A DNA stretch of 64,000 nt from Microbacteriaceae bacterium 3FA27C10 (GTDB lineage Bacteria; Actinomycetota; Actinomycetes; Actinomycetales; Microbacteriaceae), in the NCBI GenBank assembly GCA_005502775.1, contig SCNI01000010.1, positions 42,749 to 106,748 on the forward strand, in the 5' to 3' direction. Under the pieces are notes generated by a model, which was not told where the DNA came from, did no database searches, and saw only the letters and a program-made list of their open reading frames with translations. Below, one piece after another: positions 26,090 through 35,137 of the stretch (position 1 is the stretch's first letter; every line of letters starts with the position of its first letter). The position numbers and the translations under genes are program-made.

Positions 26090-28102
26090 TTGACCATCGG
26101 CATCGATCCAGACCCGTTCGCCCTGCCCGCGCTCGAGGCGCCCGACGCCGCCGTGATGGAGCAGCTCTATGCGAAGGTGTGCGAGGTGCGCACCTTCGAG
26201 CTGCTCACCAGCGACCTCTACCGCGATGGCGACATCCCGGGCTTCGTGCACGTCTCGCTCGGCCAGGAGGGGTCGGCGGTCGGTGCCTGCCATCCGCTGC
26301 GGGTCAGCGACATGATCACCTCGAACCATCGCGGCCACGGCCACTGCCTCGCCAAGGGCATGCCGCCCGAGGCGATGTTCGCCGAGCTGTTCGGCCGCGC
26401 CACCGGCGCCGTCGAGGGCCGCGGCGGATCGATGCACATCGCCGACCCCACCATCGGCATCCTGGGCGCGAACGGCATCGTCGGCGCCGGCCTGCCGATC
26501 GCGGTCGGGGCGGCGCACGCCGCCCGCACGCGCGGCGACGACGTCGTGATCGCCTTCTTCGGCGACGGGGCGGTGGCGCAGGGCGTCTTCCACGAGGCCG
26601 TCAACCTGGCCGCGCTCTGGGCGCTGCCGGTCGTCTTCTTCTGCGAGAACAACGGCTACGCCGAGTTCACCGCGGCCGCCGACGGCCACCCGGCCACGCT
26701 GCGCGAGCGCGCCGGCGGCTACGGCGTGCCCTACCTCGACGTCGACGGCGCGGATGTCTGGGCCGTGGCCGACCGGATGGCCCGCGTGGTCGAGGGGGTC
26801 CGCCACGCCGGCGGCCCGGTGATCGTCGAGGCGATGACCGACCGCTGGCACGGCCACTACGAGGGCGATCAGCAGCAGTACCGCGACACCGACGACCTGC
26901 GCCGCGCCCGCTCGACCGACCCCGCCACCGTCGCCGAAGACCGCTTGCGCGCCCTCGGCGTCTCCGGAGACCGCATCGCCGCCATCCGCGACAGGGCGAC
27001 CGCCACCATCACGGCGGCCGCCGAGCGTGCCAAGACGGCGCCCCAGCCGCTGGCCGAAGACGCCGGGCGCTACGTCGTCGTCGACCGGCCCGCCGTCGTC
27101 GAGGCGCCGCTGGACCCGGATGCCGCCCCCGTGAAGTACATCGAGGGCATCCGCGCCGCGCTCTCCGACGCTCTCGACGACGACCCGCTCAGCTTCCTCG
27201 CCGGCATCGACGTCGCGGCCGGCGGCGGGGTGTTCGCAGTGAGCCGGGGACTGCACGCGCGGCATCCCGACCGGGTGCTCGACACCCCGATCTCGGAGGC
27301 CGCCGTTCTCGGGCTCGGCGTCGGTGGCGCGATGGCGGGGCTGCATCCGGTGGTCGAGATCATGTATCTCGACTTCATCGGCGTCGCCTTCGACCAACTG
27401 CTCAACCAGGCTGCGAAACTGCACTTCATGACGGCAGGACGGGCCTCGATGTCGATGACGGTGCGCACGCAGTTCGGTGCCGGCCGCTCGGCCGGGAGCC
27501 AGCACTCGCAGAGCCTCGAGGCGCTGCTCGCCCACATCCCGGGTCTCACCGTGGTGATGCCGTCGACGGCCGCCGACGCCTACGGGTTGTTGCGCTCGGC
27601 GATCGACGACCCCAACCCGGTCGTCTACATCGAGAACCGCACCCTCTACGGCCGCCGCTCGCCCGGCGCGCCGCGGGGCCACCGCGTGCCGATCGGGCGC
27701 GCCCGGGTGATGCGCGAGGGCACGGACGTCACCGTGGTCAGCTACTCGCGCATGGCCCTCGAGTGCCTCGCCGTGGCCGAGCGGCTGGCCGAGGAGGGCA
27801 TCAGCGTCGAGGTCGTGGACCTCCGCACGGTGTCTCCCTGGGATCGCGAGACCGTGCTCGCCTCGGTGAAGAAGACCTCGCGGCTCGTCGTGGCGCACGA
27901 GGCGGTGACCGACTTCGGCGTCGGCGCCGAGATCGTGTCGACCGTGGTGAGCGAGGCGTTCTGGGCGCTCGACGGACCGCCCCAGCGTGTCGGCGCCGGC
28001 TACTCCCCCGCGCCCTACGCCCCTCCGCTCGAGGCCGCGTGGCTGCCCCAGCGCGCCGACATCGAGCGCGCCGTCCGCCGAACGATGGAGCCGTTCTCAT
28101 GA
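26090..28102 (+). CDS. Fused 2-oxoacid dehydrogenase E1 (alpha-beta), acetoin/branched-chain type
   Basis: This 670-residue protein joins E1-alpha (residues 1-320: HVSLGQEGSAV, NHRGHGH, the TPP-binding stretch from FFGDGAVAQG to CENNGYAEF) to E1-beta (residues 340-670: DTPISEAAVLGLGVGGAMAGL, VVDLRTVSPWD). It should decarboxylate a 2-keto acid or cleave a diketone and hand the acyl group to a lipoyl E2. The start is TTG 26090 with AAAGGGG 6 bases upstream. No E2 is in this operon; the nearest is at 37411-38838. A TetR regulator and an acyl-CoA ligase follow. Confidence 0.92.
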   Translation: MTIGIDPDPFALPALEAPDAAVMEQLYAKVCEVRTFELLTSDLYRDGDIPGFVHVSLGQEGSAVGACHPLRVSDMITSNHRGHGHCLAKGMPPEAMFAELFGRATGAVEGRGGSMHIADPTIGILGANGIVGAGLPIAVGAAHAARTRGDDVVIAFFGDGAVAQGVFHEAVNLAALWALPVVFFCENNGYAEFTAAADGHPATLRERAGGYGVPYLDVDGADVWAVADRMARVVEGVRHAGGPVIVEAMTDRWHGHYEGDQQQYRDTDDLRRARSTDPATVAEDRLRALGVSGDRIAAIRDRATATITAAAERAKTAPQPLAEDAGRYVVVDRPAVVEAPLDPDAAPVKYIEGIRAALSDALDDDPLSFLAGIDVAAGGGVFAVSRGLHARHPDRVLDTPISEAAVLGLGVGGAMAGLHPVVEIMYLDFIGVAFDQLLNQAAKLHFMTAGRASMSMTVRTQFGAGRSAGSQHSQSLEALLAHIPGLTVVMPSTAADAYGLLRSAIDDPNPVVYIENRTLYGRRSPGAPRGHRVPIGRARVMREGTDVTVVSYSRMALECLAVAERLAEEGISVEVVDLRTVSPWDRETVLASVKKTSRLVVAHEAVTDFGVGAEIVSTVVSEAFWALDGPPQRVGAGYSPAPYAPPLEAAWLPQRADIERAVRRTMEPFS

Positions 28103-28743
28103 CCGATTCCGAATCCGCAGCCCGCCAGGCCCCGCTCACCGCTTCGGGCGAGATCCGCCGGGCCGAGATCCTCGAGGCGGCGGCGGCGCTGTTCGACGAG
28201 CTCGGCTTCCACCGCACCACCACGGCGGCCATCGCCGACCGGGTGGGCACCGCGAAAGCCACCGTCTACCACTACTTCAAAGCGAAGCACGACATCCTCT
28301 ACGCCATCCACGACGAGTGGATCGACGAGCTTCTCTCGCTGTTCGCGGCGACCACCGCAGACACCGACGACCCCGTGAAGGTCGTGCACGCTGTGATGCA
28401 TGACATCGTCGCGCTGATCGACCAGAAGCCCGGTCACGTGCGGGTGTTCTTCGAGTACTTCCGGGAGTTGCCCGCCGGGCTGCAGAAGTCGGCGAAGGTC
28501 AAGCGCGACCGCTACGAGGACCTGGTCGAATCGGCGATCCTGCAGGGCATGAAGGACGGGTCGATCGCCTGGCAGGACCCGCGCACGGCGTCGTTCGCGC
28601 TCTTCGGCATGTGCAACTGGGCCTACCAGTGGTACCGCCCCGGAGGAAAGCTGACGCACGAGGAGGTCTCCAAACAGCTCTTCACCATCTTCATGTCAGG
28701 CGTCGGCTCCCGCGGCTTCGCCGAGCGGGGCCCCGATGCGTGA
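28099..28743 (+). CDS. TetR family transcriptional regulator
   Basis: A 214-residue regulator with a TetR helix-turn-helix (residues 20-65: RRAEILEAAAALFDELGFHRTTTAAIADRVGTAKATVYHYFKAKHDIL) and a C-terminal ligand domain of the KstR2/FadR-like kind. The start overlaps the E1 stop by 4 bases (ATGA), and the stop overlaps the ligase start by 8 bases. It probably represses its own operon through the palindromes at 25971-25990 and 26047-26064 and is released by a CoA ester. Confidence 0.93.
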   Translation: MTDSESAARQAPLTASGEIRRAEILEAAAALFDELGFHRTTTAAIADRVGTAKATVYHYFKAKHDILYAIHDEWIDELLSLFAATTADTDDPVKVVHAVMHDIVALIDQKPGHVRVFFEYFRELPAGLQKSAKVKRDRYEDLVESAILQGMKDGSIAWQDPRTASFALFGMCNWAYQWYRPGGKLTHEEVSKQLFTIFMSGVGSRGFAERGPDA

Positions 28744-30304
28744 GCGCACCCGCGCGGCCGGCACCGCCTACGCCTCGCTCGAGCCCTGGCAGCGCTCGAT
28801 CGGCGAGGTCTTCGCCGAGACCGCGGCCACCCTGCCCGAGACGGTCTACGTCATCGACGGTGACGCCCGCATCGACCGGCGCACCCTGGCGAGCGCTGCC
28901 GCGATCGTACGCGGAGCCCTCGTCACCGCGGGCGTGCGTGCCGGCGACGTGGTGAGCATGCAGCTCTCGAACACCTGGCGCACCATCGCCGCGATGCACG
29001 GCGCCTGGGCGATGGGTGCGGTGGTGAACCCCATCACCACGATCTACCGGGGCAGTGAGCTCGAGGCCATCTTCGGCAGCGCCACGCCGGCGGCGGTCGT
29101 CGTGGCCTCGAGTGCGCGCGGCGTCGACTTCGTCGCCCAGGCCCGGAGCGCCGTCGCCGCCACCGGGCTCGACGCCGCCGTTCTCGACATCGATGCGATC
29201 CTCCCCGCCCCGCCGGCAACCCGTCCGGCGGAGCCGGCGATCACCGCCGCCGAGCCCACGGATGTCGCCCTGCTGATGTTCACCTCGGGCACCACGGGCA
29301 CCCCGAAGGGCGTGCTGCACTCGCACCGCACGCTGCTCTACGAAGCCGCATCGATCGGCGAGGTCTTCGGCCTCGACGGCGAAGCGGTCTTCATGCCGTC
29401 GCCGCTCGCCCACGTGACGGGCCTGCTCTACGGCGTTCTGACGCCGCTGCTCACGCATGGCAGCGTCTCCCTGCTCGACCGCTGGGATCCCGATGTCGCC
29501 GCCGGCCTGATCGAGCGCGACGGCTGCGCCTTCACCGTGGCGGCGACGCCGTTCCTTCGCGGTCTCGCCGACAGCTACGCGCGCCGGGGCACCCCGTCGT
29601 CGCTGCGCTCCTTCGTCTGCGGCGGCGCCGACATCCCGCCCTCGCTCGTCGCCGAGGCCGAACGCGCGATGGGCCTGCGGGTCTCGCGCACCTACGGTTC
29701 GACCGAGATGCCGACGCTGTGCATCGTGCGCCCCGACGACACCGGGCCGGACCGGCTCACCTCGGAGGGTCACCTCATCGGTGAGGCCGGCGCCCGCCTG
29801 GCCGACGACGGCGAGCTCGAAGTGCGCGGCCCCGAGCTGTTCGTGGGCTACCTCGACCCTCGCGACGACGAGCCGGCCTTCACCGACGACGGATGGTTCC
29901 GCACCGGCGACCTGGCGAGCATCACACCCGACGGCCTCATCACGATCACGGGGCGCCGCAAGGACCTCATCGTGCGCGGCGGCGAGAACATCAGCGCGAA
30001 GGAGGTCGAGGATCTGCTGCTGACGCACCCGGCCATCTCCGACGTGGCCATGATCGGCGTGCCCGATCCGCTGATGGGCGAGCGGGCGTGCGCGGTCGTG
30101 GTGCTGGAGCCCGGAGCCGAACTCCGCCTGGCCGACCTGACCGCCCACCTCGACCGCCGGTCGATCGCGCGACAGAAGTACCCCGAGCTGCTCTGGAAGG
30201 TCGACGCCTTCCCCCGCACGGTCTCGGGAAAGGTGCAGAAGTTCGTCCTGCGCCAGCAGGCCGCCGCGGCGGCCGCTGCAGGCGCCCTCGAGTCCCGGGG
30301 CTGA
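28736..30304 (+). CDS. AMP-dependent acyl-CoA synthetase
   Basis: This 522-residue adenylating enzyme has the P-loop LLMFTSGTTGTPKGVLHSH, the ATP/adenine motif TYGSTEMP, GWFRTGDLA, the hinge GRRKDLIVRGGENI and the C-terminal catalytic Lys in PRTVSGKVQK. The spelling matches medium-chain or cyclohexanecarboxylate CoA ligases. It would activate a carboxylic acid to the CoA ester used by the kinase/ACAD/SDR block on the other strand. It is the last gene of the E1-TetR-ligase operon; no clear terminator was seen in the 61 bases to the convergent gene. Confidence 0.92.
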   Translation: MRERTRAAGTAYASLEPWQRSIGEVFAETAATLPETVYVIDGDARIDRRTLASAAAIVRGALVTAGVRAGDVVSMQLSNTWRTIAAMHGAWAMGAVVNPITTIYRGSELEAIFGSATPAAVVVASSARGVDFVAQARSAVAATGLDAAVLDIDAILPAPPATRPAEPAITAAEPTDVALLMFTSGTTGTPKGVLHSHRTLLYEAASIGEVFGLDGEAVFMPSPLAHVTGLLYGVLTPLLTHGSVSLLDRWDPDVAAGLIERDGCAFTVAATPFLRGLADSYARRGTPSSLRSFVCGGADIPPSLVAEAERAMGLRVSRTYGSTEMPTLCIVRPDDTGPDRLTSEGHLIGEAGARLADDGELEVRGPELFVGYLDPRDDEPAFTDDGWFRTGDLASITPDGLITITGRRKDLIVRGGENISAKEVEDLLLTHPAISDVAMIGVPDPLMGERACAVVVLEPGAELRLADLTAHLDRRSIARQKYPELLWKVDAFPRTVSGKVQKFVLRQQAAAAAAAGALESRG

Positions 30305-30365
30305 GGCCGCCCGGCGGTGCCGGGTCGGAGTCAGGGGCCGGCTTCTGAAGGTCGGCGCGCGAGCG

Positions 30366-31463
30366 TCAGCGGGAGGGGTCGACCAGGATCTTGCCGTCGA
30401 CCTGGCCCGCGACGAGGCGGTCGAGCTGGGCGCCGAGTTCGGCGAGGCCCACGACCTGCTCCACGAGTTCCGCGCCCAGCACGCCCTCGGCCAGGATGTC
30501 GAGAGCCGCGCCCAGGTCGGTGTCGCAGACGTGGGCGAGGCTCGAGTCGAGCGTGACCTCGCGGAACACGAGTGAGTGCACGTCGATCGCCGGCGGCACC
30601 TTCGGCAGCCCCACCGCGAGCACCCGCCCGCCGTCACGCACCAAGGAGAGGGCGTTGGCCAGCTGACCCGGGGCTCCGCTCGCCTCGATGACGACATCGG
30701 GCTTGACCCCGCCGAACGACTCGAGCACGAGTTCGGCGAGCTCGTCGCCCGGGCTCACGACGGCCGAAGCGCCGAGCCGCAGGGCGCGCTCCTGCTTCGG
30801 CCCGGGGAACTCGACCACCGTCACCCGCACGTCGACCAGATGCTTGAGCCCGGCCAGAACGAACGAGGCGATCGCGCCACCGCCGATGACGAGCACTCCG
30901 TCTCCGTCGACCGCGCCCGAGCGGCGGGCCGCATGGATGCCGACCGCCAGCGGCTGCGCGAGGCCCGCCGCGTCGATCGAGAGCCCGTCCGGCACCCGGG
31001 TGAGGTTCTTCACCGGCGACGAGACGTACTCGGCCATGCCGCCGTCGAGGCTGAGACCGAGCGTGTAGTAGAGGTCGCACATGTTGGTGCGCCCCTCGCG
31101 GCAGCGGTCGCACTCGCCGCACCACACCCCGGCTCCGGATGCCACGACGTCGCCGAGCCCGAAGGCCGACCCCTGGGGCACCGCCACGATCTCCCCCACG
31201 AACTCGTGCCCGGGGATCATCGGGCCGAGGTGATGGGTGACCCGATGCTCCTTGGCGATGGGGAAGATCTTCGGTCCGGCGACCCACTCGGAGGCGTCGG
31301 TGCCGCACATGCCCGAACGCAGCACGCGGATCACCGCCTCGCCGGGCTTCGCCGTCGGCGTCGGCACCGTCTCGACGCGGATGTCCTTCGCGCCGTGGAA
31401 GACGGCGGCCGACATCGTGGCCGGCACGGCCGTCGTGGGGGGCGTCGCATCCTGAACAGTCAT
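30366..31463 (-). CDS. Zinc-dependent alcohol dehydrogenase
   Basis: This 365-residue MDR has GMCGTDASEW, PGHEFVGE and the full structural zinc loop CGECDRCREGRTNMC. The Rossmann stretch is unusual: VIGGGAIASFVLAG instead of GxGxxG-G. About 17 extra residues precede the usual start of the fold. It is convergent with the CoA ligase and follows a second MDR gene after 36 bases, so both are probably in one unit with the dehydrogenase and M24 genes upstream. The substrate is unknown. Confidence 0.9.
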   Translation of the reverse strand: MTVQDATPPTTAVPATMSAAVFHGAKDIRVETVPTPTAKPGEAVIRVLRSGMCGTDASEWVAGPKIFPIAKEHRVTHHLGPMIPGHEFVGEIVAVPQGSAFGLGDVVASGAGVWCGECDRCREGRTNMCDLYYTLGLSLDGGMAEYVSSPVKNLTRVPDGLSIDAAGLAQPLAVGIHAARRSGAVDGDGVLVIGGGAIASFVLAGLKHLVDVRVTVVEFPGPKQERALRLGASAVVSPGDELAELVLESFGGVKPDVVIEASGAPGQLANALSLVRDGGRVLAVGLPKVPPAIDVHSLVFREVTLDSSLAHVCDTDLGAALDILAEGVLGAELVEQVVGLAELGAQLDRLVAGQVDGKILVDPSR

Positions 31464-31499
31464 GGCGTCTCTCTCTTGGGGGTCGAGCGGGCGGCGGCG

Positions 31500-32480
31500 T
31501 CAGCCGAGCAGCGGCGCGTCGAACTCGATGTGCGCCTTGATCGTGGTCTGCGGGTGGTGAGCGGAATCGAGCGCCGCCAGGGCCTGCTCCGCAGGGAAGA
31601 CGTGGGTGATCAGCGGGCTGAGGTCGATCTTCGTGTTGGCGAGGAAACGCAGCGTCGCGGGCCACAGACCCTCCGAGCCGATGACGCCGGTGATGGCGAG
31701 CTCCTTCGACTGGATGAGCCCGAGCTTCGCGGGAGCCGAGCGGCCGACATCGATGCCGACGTAGCAGACCCGACCCCGGTGGCCCGCGTACTCGAGGGCG
31801 AGCGCCATGACCTCCGGCCGTCCGCTGCACTCGATCACCACGTCGGCCCCGCGACCGTCGGTGAGCGAGGCGAGGAGGTCGGCCGCGTCATCCGGGTGCA
31901 CCGTGTGTGCCGCGCCGAGCTTCGTGGCGGCGGCACGGCGGTCCTCGGAGGGCTCGACCACGACGGTCACCGCGCCGAGCGCCGCGGCGCCGGCCGTGAC
32001 CGCGAGGCCGATCGGGCCGGCGCCGAGCACGACGAGCGTGTCGCTCGCGTTGGCGTTCCCGACCTTCATGAGCGCCGAGTAGGCGACGCTGAACGGCTCG
32101 ACCAGCGCAGCATCGGCGAACGACAGACCGGCGGGCACCTTGTGCAGCCAGGCCGGCTTGGTGACGAAGTAGTCGGCGCCGGCGCCCGAGATCGAGAACC
32201 CGAAGTGGTCCTCGCCGATCACGCATTCCCCCACGACGGTGTCGCCGACGGTGAAGCCCGAGACCTTCGAACCGACCGCCGCCACCTGGCCCGACCACTC
32301 GTGGCCGGGGATGATCGGGTAGCGGAAGGGGATGATGTAGCGCCCCTCGAGCAGGTCGATGTCGCTGTGGCACACGCCCACGCGACGCGCGGCGACGAGC
32401 ACCTCGTCGTCGGCGATCTGCGGGACGGGCAACTCGAGCACCTCGGGCTCGTCCTGGCTGGTGAACTGCAGAGCCTTCAT
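31500..32480 (-). CDS. Alcohol dehydrogenase-like protein lacking the structural zinc loop
   Basis: A 326-residue MDR with catalytic zinc ligands in GVCHSDIDLLEG and PGHEWSGQV and Rossmann GAGPIGLAVTAG. The four-Cys structural zinc loop is absent: the region reads GECVIGEDHFGFSISGAG. This is typical of a subset of sorbitol/threonine dehydrogenase relatives. It starts 64 bases downstream of the beta-hydroxyacid dehydrogenase stop. It probably oxidises a polyol or hydroxy acid. Confidence 0.9.
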   Translation of the reverse strand: MKALQFTSQDEPEVLELPVPQIADDEVLVAARRVGVCHSDIDLLEGRYIIPFRYPIIPGHEWSGQVAAVGSKVSGFTVGDTVVGECVIGEDHFGFSISGAGADYFVTKPAWLHKVPAGLSFADAALVEPFSVAYSALMKVGNANASDTLVVLGAGPIGLAVTAGAAALGAVTVVVEPSEDRRAAATKLGAAHTVHPDDAADLLASLTDGRGADVVIECSGRPEVMALALEYAGHRGRVCYVGIDVGRSAPAKLGLIQSKELAITGVIGSEGLWPATLRFLANTKIDLSPLITHVFPAEQALAALDSAHHPQTTIKAHIEFDAPLLG

Positions 32481-32544
32481 GGGAGTCAACTTCCTCGTCG
32501 TCGTCCGGCGCCCGGCCGGAACGGCGCGGGCGGGTTCAGGTTTT

Positions 32545-33429
32545 CTAGTAAGTGGAGCGTGAGCGGGTGACCTCGGCGATCGAGGCCCAGTCCGATTGCG
32601 CGAGGCCCTCGGCCAGGGCTGCGCCGAACACTTCGCGCAGCACACCGGCGGTGGGGAGCGCCGCGCCCGACTCGGCGGCCGCGTCGATCGCAAGCCGCAG
32701 GTCTTTGAATCCCAACTCGGTGGTGAAGCCGGCGGGCAGGTAACGCCGCTCCGAGATCTCGGCGCCGTAGCCCGAGTAGACCGGGCCCGGAAAGAGGCTG
32801 TCCGACGCGAGCTCGACGAAGCGGCCGGTGTCGATGCCACGGGACTCGAGGATGGCCACCGATTCCGACATCGCCTGCAGCGCGTGGATGATCAGGTAGT
32901 TCATGCCGATCTTCACGACGTTGGCATCGCTCGGCGTCGACCCGAAGTCCCAGATGCGGCGGCCCAGCTGTTCGAAGTAGGGCATGGCCCGGTCGACGGA
33001 TGCCGCTTCCCCCGCCACCAGGATCGACAATGCTCCGGCTGCCGCCACCGTCGAGCGCCCGAGGACGGGCGCTGCCACGTAGCCGACGCCGGCGTCGGCA
33101 TGCGCCTGTGCGAGGCTCGTGCCGGCATCCGCGCTCACGGTCGCCATGTTCACGTGCAGCGTGCCGTGGGGTGCCGCGGCGAGCACCTCACGCGTGAAGA
33201 CGTCCTCCACCGCCTGCTCGGCCGCGAGCATCGAGAACACGAGCGTCGTGTCGAGCACGTCGGCGAGGGTCTTCGCGGGGATCGCACCCTTCTGCGCCAG
33301 CCGCGTGACGGCATCCGGCGAGCGGTTCCACACCACCACGCGATGGCCGGCGTCGACGAGCACGCCGGCCATGGCCTCGCCCATCGTGCCGAGGCCGACG
33401 AACCCGATCGCGGCCTGTTCCGCCGCCAT
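32545..33429 (-). CDS. 3-hydroxyisobutyrate dehydrogenase family NAD(P)-dependent oxidoreductase
   Basis: A 294-residue beta-hydroxyacid dehydrogenase: GFVGLGTMGEAMAGVL (cofactor), the substrate region YVAAPVLGRSTVAAAGALSILVAG (normally DAPVSGG) and VKIGMNYLIIHALQAMSE carrying the catalytic Lys. The DAPVSGG motif is changed to AAPVLGR, so the substrate may differ from 3-hydroxyisobutyrate. It begins 1 base after the M24 gene's stop, and the two are co-translated. Confidence 0.9.
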   Translation of the reverse strand: MAAEQAAIGFVGLGTMGEAMAGVLVDAGHRVVVWNRSPDAVTRLAQKGAIPAKTLADVLDTTLVFSMLAAEQAVEDVFTREVLAAAPHGTLHVNMATVSADAGTSLAQAHADAGVGYVAAPVLGRSTVAAAGALSILVAGEAASVDRAMPYFEQLGRRIWDFGSTPSDANVVKIGMNYLIIHALQAMSESVAILESRGIDTGRFVELASDSLFPGPVYSGYGAEISERRYLPAGFTTELGFKDLRLAIDAAAESGAALPTAGVLREVFGAALAEGLAQSDWASIAEVTRSRSTY

Positions 33430-33430
33430 C

Positions 33431-34816
33431 TCAGGCGCCCGGCTCTCCGCGACCCGCAGCGGTGTTGAGGTTCGACTGCGAGTCGCGCAGGGTCGAGAGC
33501 GGCCCCTCCACCGTGTAGTAGCGCTGGCCGGCCACCATGAGCGCTTCGGCGGGGAACTTCGTGATCACCTGGCATCCGGTGGCCGTCACGACCACCTCCT
33601 CCTCGATGCGCGCGGCGCCGATGCCGTCGGCCGAGGGCCAGTAGGTCTCGAGGGCGAACACCATGCCCTCCTCGATCACCTCGGGGTTCTCGAGCGAGAC
33701 CAGGCGCGAGAAGATCGGCTTCTCCCAGATCGACAGGCCGACGCCGTGCCCGTACTGCAGGGCGAACGCGGCCTCCTCGTCGGGGAACCCGAACTCCTGG
33801 GCTGTCGGCCAGACGGCGACGATGTCGGCCGTCGTGGCGCCGGGGCGCACCAGGGCGATTGCGCGGTCCATGTACTCCCGGGCCCGGATGTAGGCGTCGT
33901 TCTGCGCCCGGCTCGCCGAGCCGACCGCGAAAGTGCGGTAGTAGCAGGTGCGGTAGCCGTTGAAGCTGTGCAGGATGTCGAAGAACGCCGGGTCGCCCGG
34001 GCGGATCAGCCGGTCGGAGAAGACGTGCGGATGCGGTGAGCAGCGCTCGCCCGAGATGGCGTTGACGCCCTCGACGTATTCCGAGCCGAGATCGTAGAGC
34101 TTCTTCGACACCAGGCCGACGCACTCGTTCTCGCGCACCCCGGGCTTCAGGAACTCGTAGAGGTCCTCGTAGGCGGCGTCGACCATCGATGCGGCGGTCG
34201 TGAGCAGCGTGATCTCGTCGCCCGTCTTGATGCGGCGGGCCTCGAGGAAGACCTGCTGCCCGTCGACCACGGTGATGCCCGCGCGCTGGAGGGCGAACAG
34301 GATGGGGAGCTCGATCACGTCGACGCCGAGGGGCTCGTGGGCCACCCCGAACTTCTCGAGCTCGCGCTTGATCTTGGCGGCGACCTTGTCGGCGATCTCC
34401 GACTGCGGGCTGAACGCCCCGCGCAGGGTGGAGATCCCGGCCCGCGACCCCGGCTCGAGGCGCGGCCGGACGGCGCCGTGGTGCGGGGCGTGGGGGTCGG
34501 CATCCGCTTCGGCCGTGGTGGTGTCGAGCCAGGGGTTGAAGAGGGAGTGGTGCTTGGCCGCCGAGCCGAAGTCCCACATGATCGGATCGGTCTTGCGGGT
34601 GAGCAGGCTGAAGCGGATGAGCTTGTCCATGGCCCAGGTGCCGATGTGGGTCGAGGTCATGTAGCGGATGTTGGCGAAATCGAAGGCCAGGACGGCGCCG
34701 AGTTCGCTCCGCTCGAGCTGCACCTTCAGCCGCGCGAGGCGCTCGCTCCGCAGCCGATCGAAATCGACTCTCTGCTCCCAGTCGACGGACATGGTTCCTC
34801 GGGTTGCTGTACTCAT
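33431..34816 (-). CDS. M24 (pita-bread) family enzyme with altered metal site
   Basis: This 461-residue protein has a creatinase/prolidase-like N-terminal domain and a C-terminal M24 domain. Expected metal ligands are seen as Asp280, His357 (YGHGVGLS), Glu390 (FALETYW) and Glu405 or Glu406 (RIEEEVVV). The second Asp, which lies 11 residues after the first in this fold, is Cys291 (GYRTCYYRTF). Relatives with non-peptidase roles include creatinase, ectoine hydrolase and the DMSP lyase DddP, so a lyase or hydrolase on a small molecule is as likely as peptidase activity. AAAGGG is 5 bases before the ATG. Confidence 0.88.
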   Translation of the reverse strand: MSTATRGTMSVDWEQRVDFDRLRSERLARLKVQLERSELGAVLAFDFANIRYMTSTHIGTWAMDKLIRFSLLTRKTDPIMWDFGSAAKHHSLFNPWLDTTTAEADADPHAPHHGAVRPRLEPGSRAGISTLRGAFSPQSEIADKVAAKIKRELEKFGVAHEPLGVDVIELPILFALQRAGITVVDGQQVFLEARRIKTGDEITLLTTAASMVDAAYEDLYEFLKPGVRENECVGLVSKKLYDLGSEYVEGVNAISGERCSPHPHVFSDRLIRPGDPAFFDILHSFNGYRTCYYRTFAVGSASRAQNDAYIRAREYMDRAIALVRPGATTADIVAVWPTAQEFGFPDEEAAFALQYGHGVGLSIWEKPIFSRLVSLENPEVIEEGMVFALETYWPSADGIGAARIEEEVVVTATGCQVITKFPAEALMVAGQRYYTVEGPLSTLRDSQSNLNTAAGRGEPGA

Positions 34817-35137
34817 GGGAGCCCTTTCACTGAACATCACCGTTCAGGTCACTTGCCTCGCCGGCATCCGTTCACCAACGCTTACAAAGCAGGGGTCTGA
34901 TATCCCCGCGTTGAGGCGTGTTCATCTCAACATGTGCAGTCACACTTGTCAAGATGTTCATTCTTACACCAATGGCGAGCCCCGGGACCGGCGGCCCGAA
35001 GTGGCCGAATCAGCCGGGATAGGCGGATCCTGGGACGGCGTGCCATACACTATCGCCACGGTCGTTCACACGGACCCGCCGTAAACCTCAACTGCACAAT
35101 CACGCTTGTACAGTGCTACCGGACAGGGAGTCGAGCC
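34817..35137. promoter_or_regulatory. Divergent regulatory region, M24 unit / XRE-cupin gene
   Basis: There is no gene in these 321 bases. Two copies of a similar 20-base element are visible: TGTGCAGTCACACTTGTCA at 34933-34951 and TGCACAATCACGCTTGTACA at 35093-35112. The second is an inverted repeat TGCACAA-N6-TTGTACA ending 25 bases before the XRE-cupin start. A TGAAC-N6-GTTCA repeat lies at 34831-34846, just upstream of the M24 ribosome site. These are the probable operators. Confidence 0.55.

Noticed and set aside
25957..28743. A 928-codon open frame in another reading frame of the E1 gene that joins the TetR protein
   Set aside because: Its first 710 codons are an Arg/Pro/Ala-rich shadow of the E1 gene; only the TetR part from 28099 is real.
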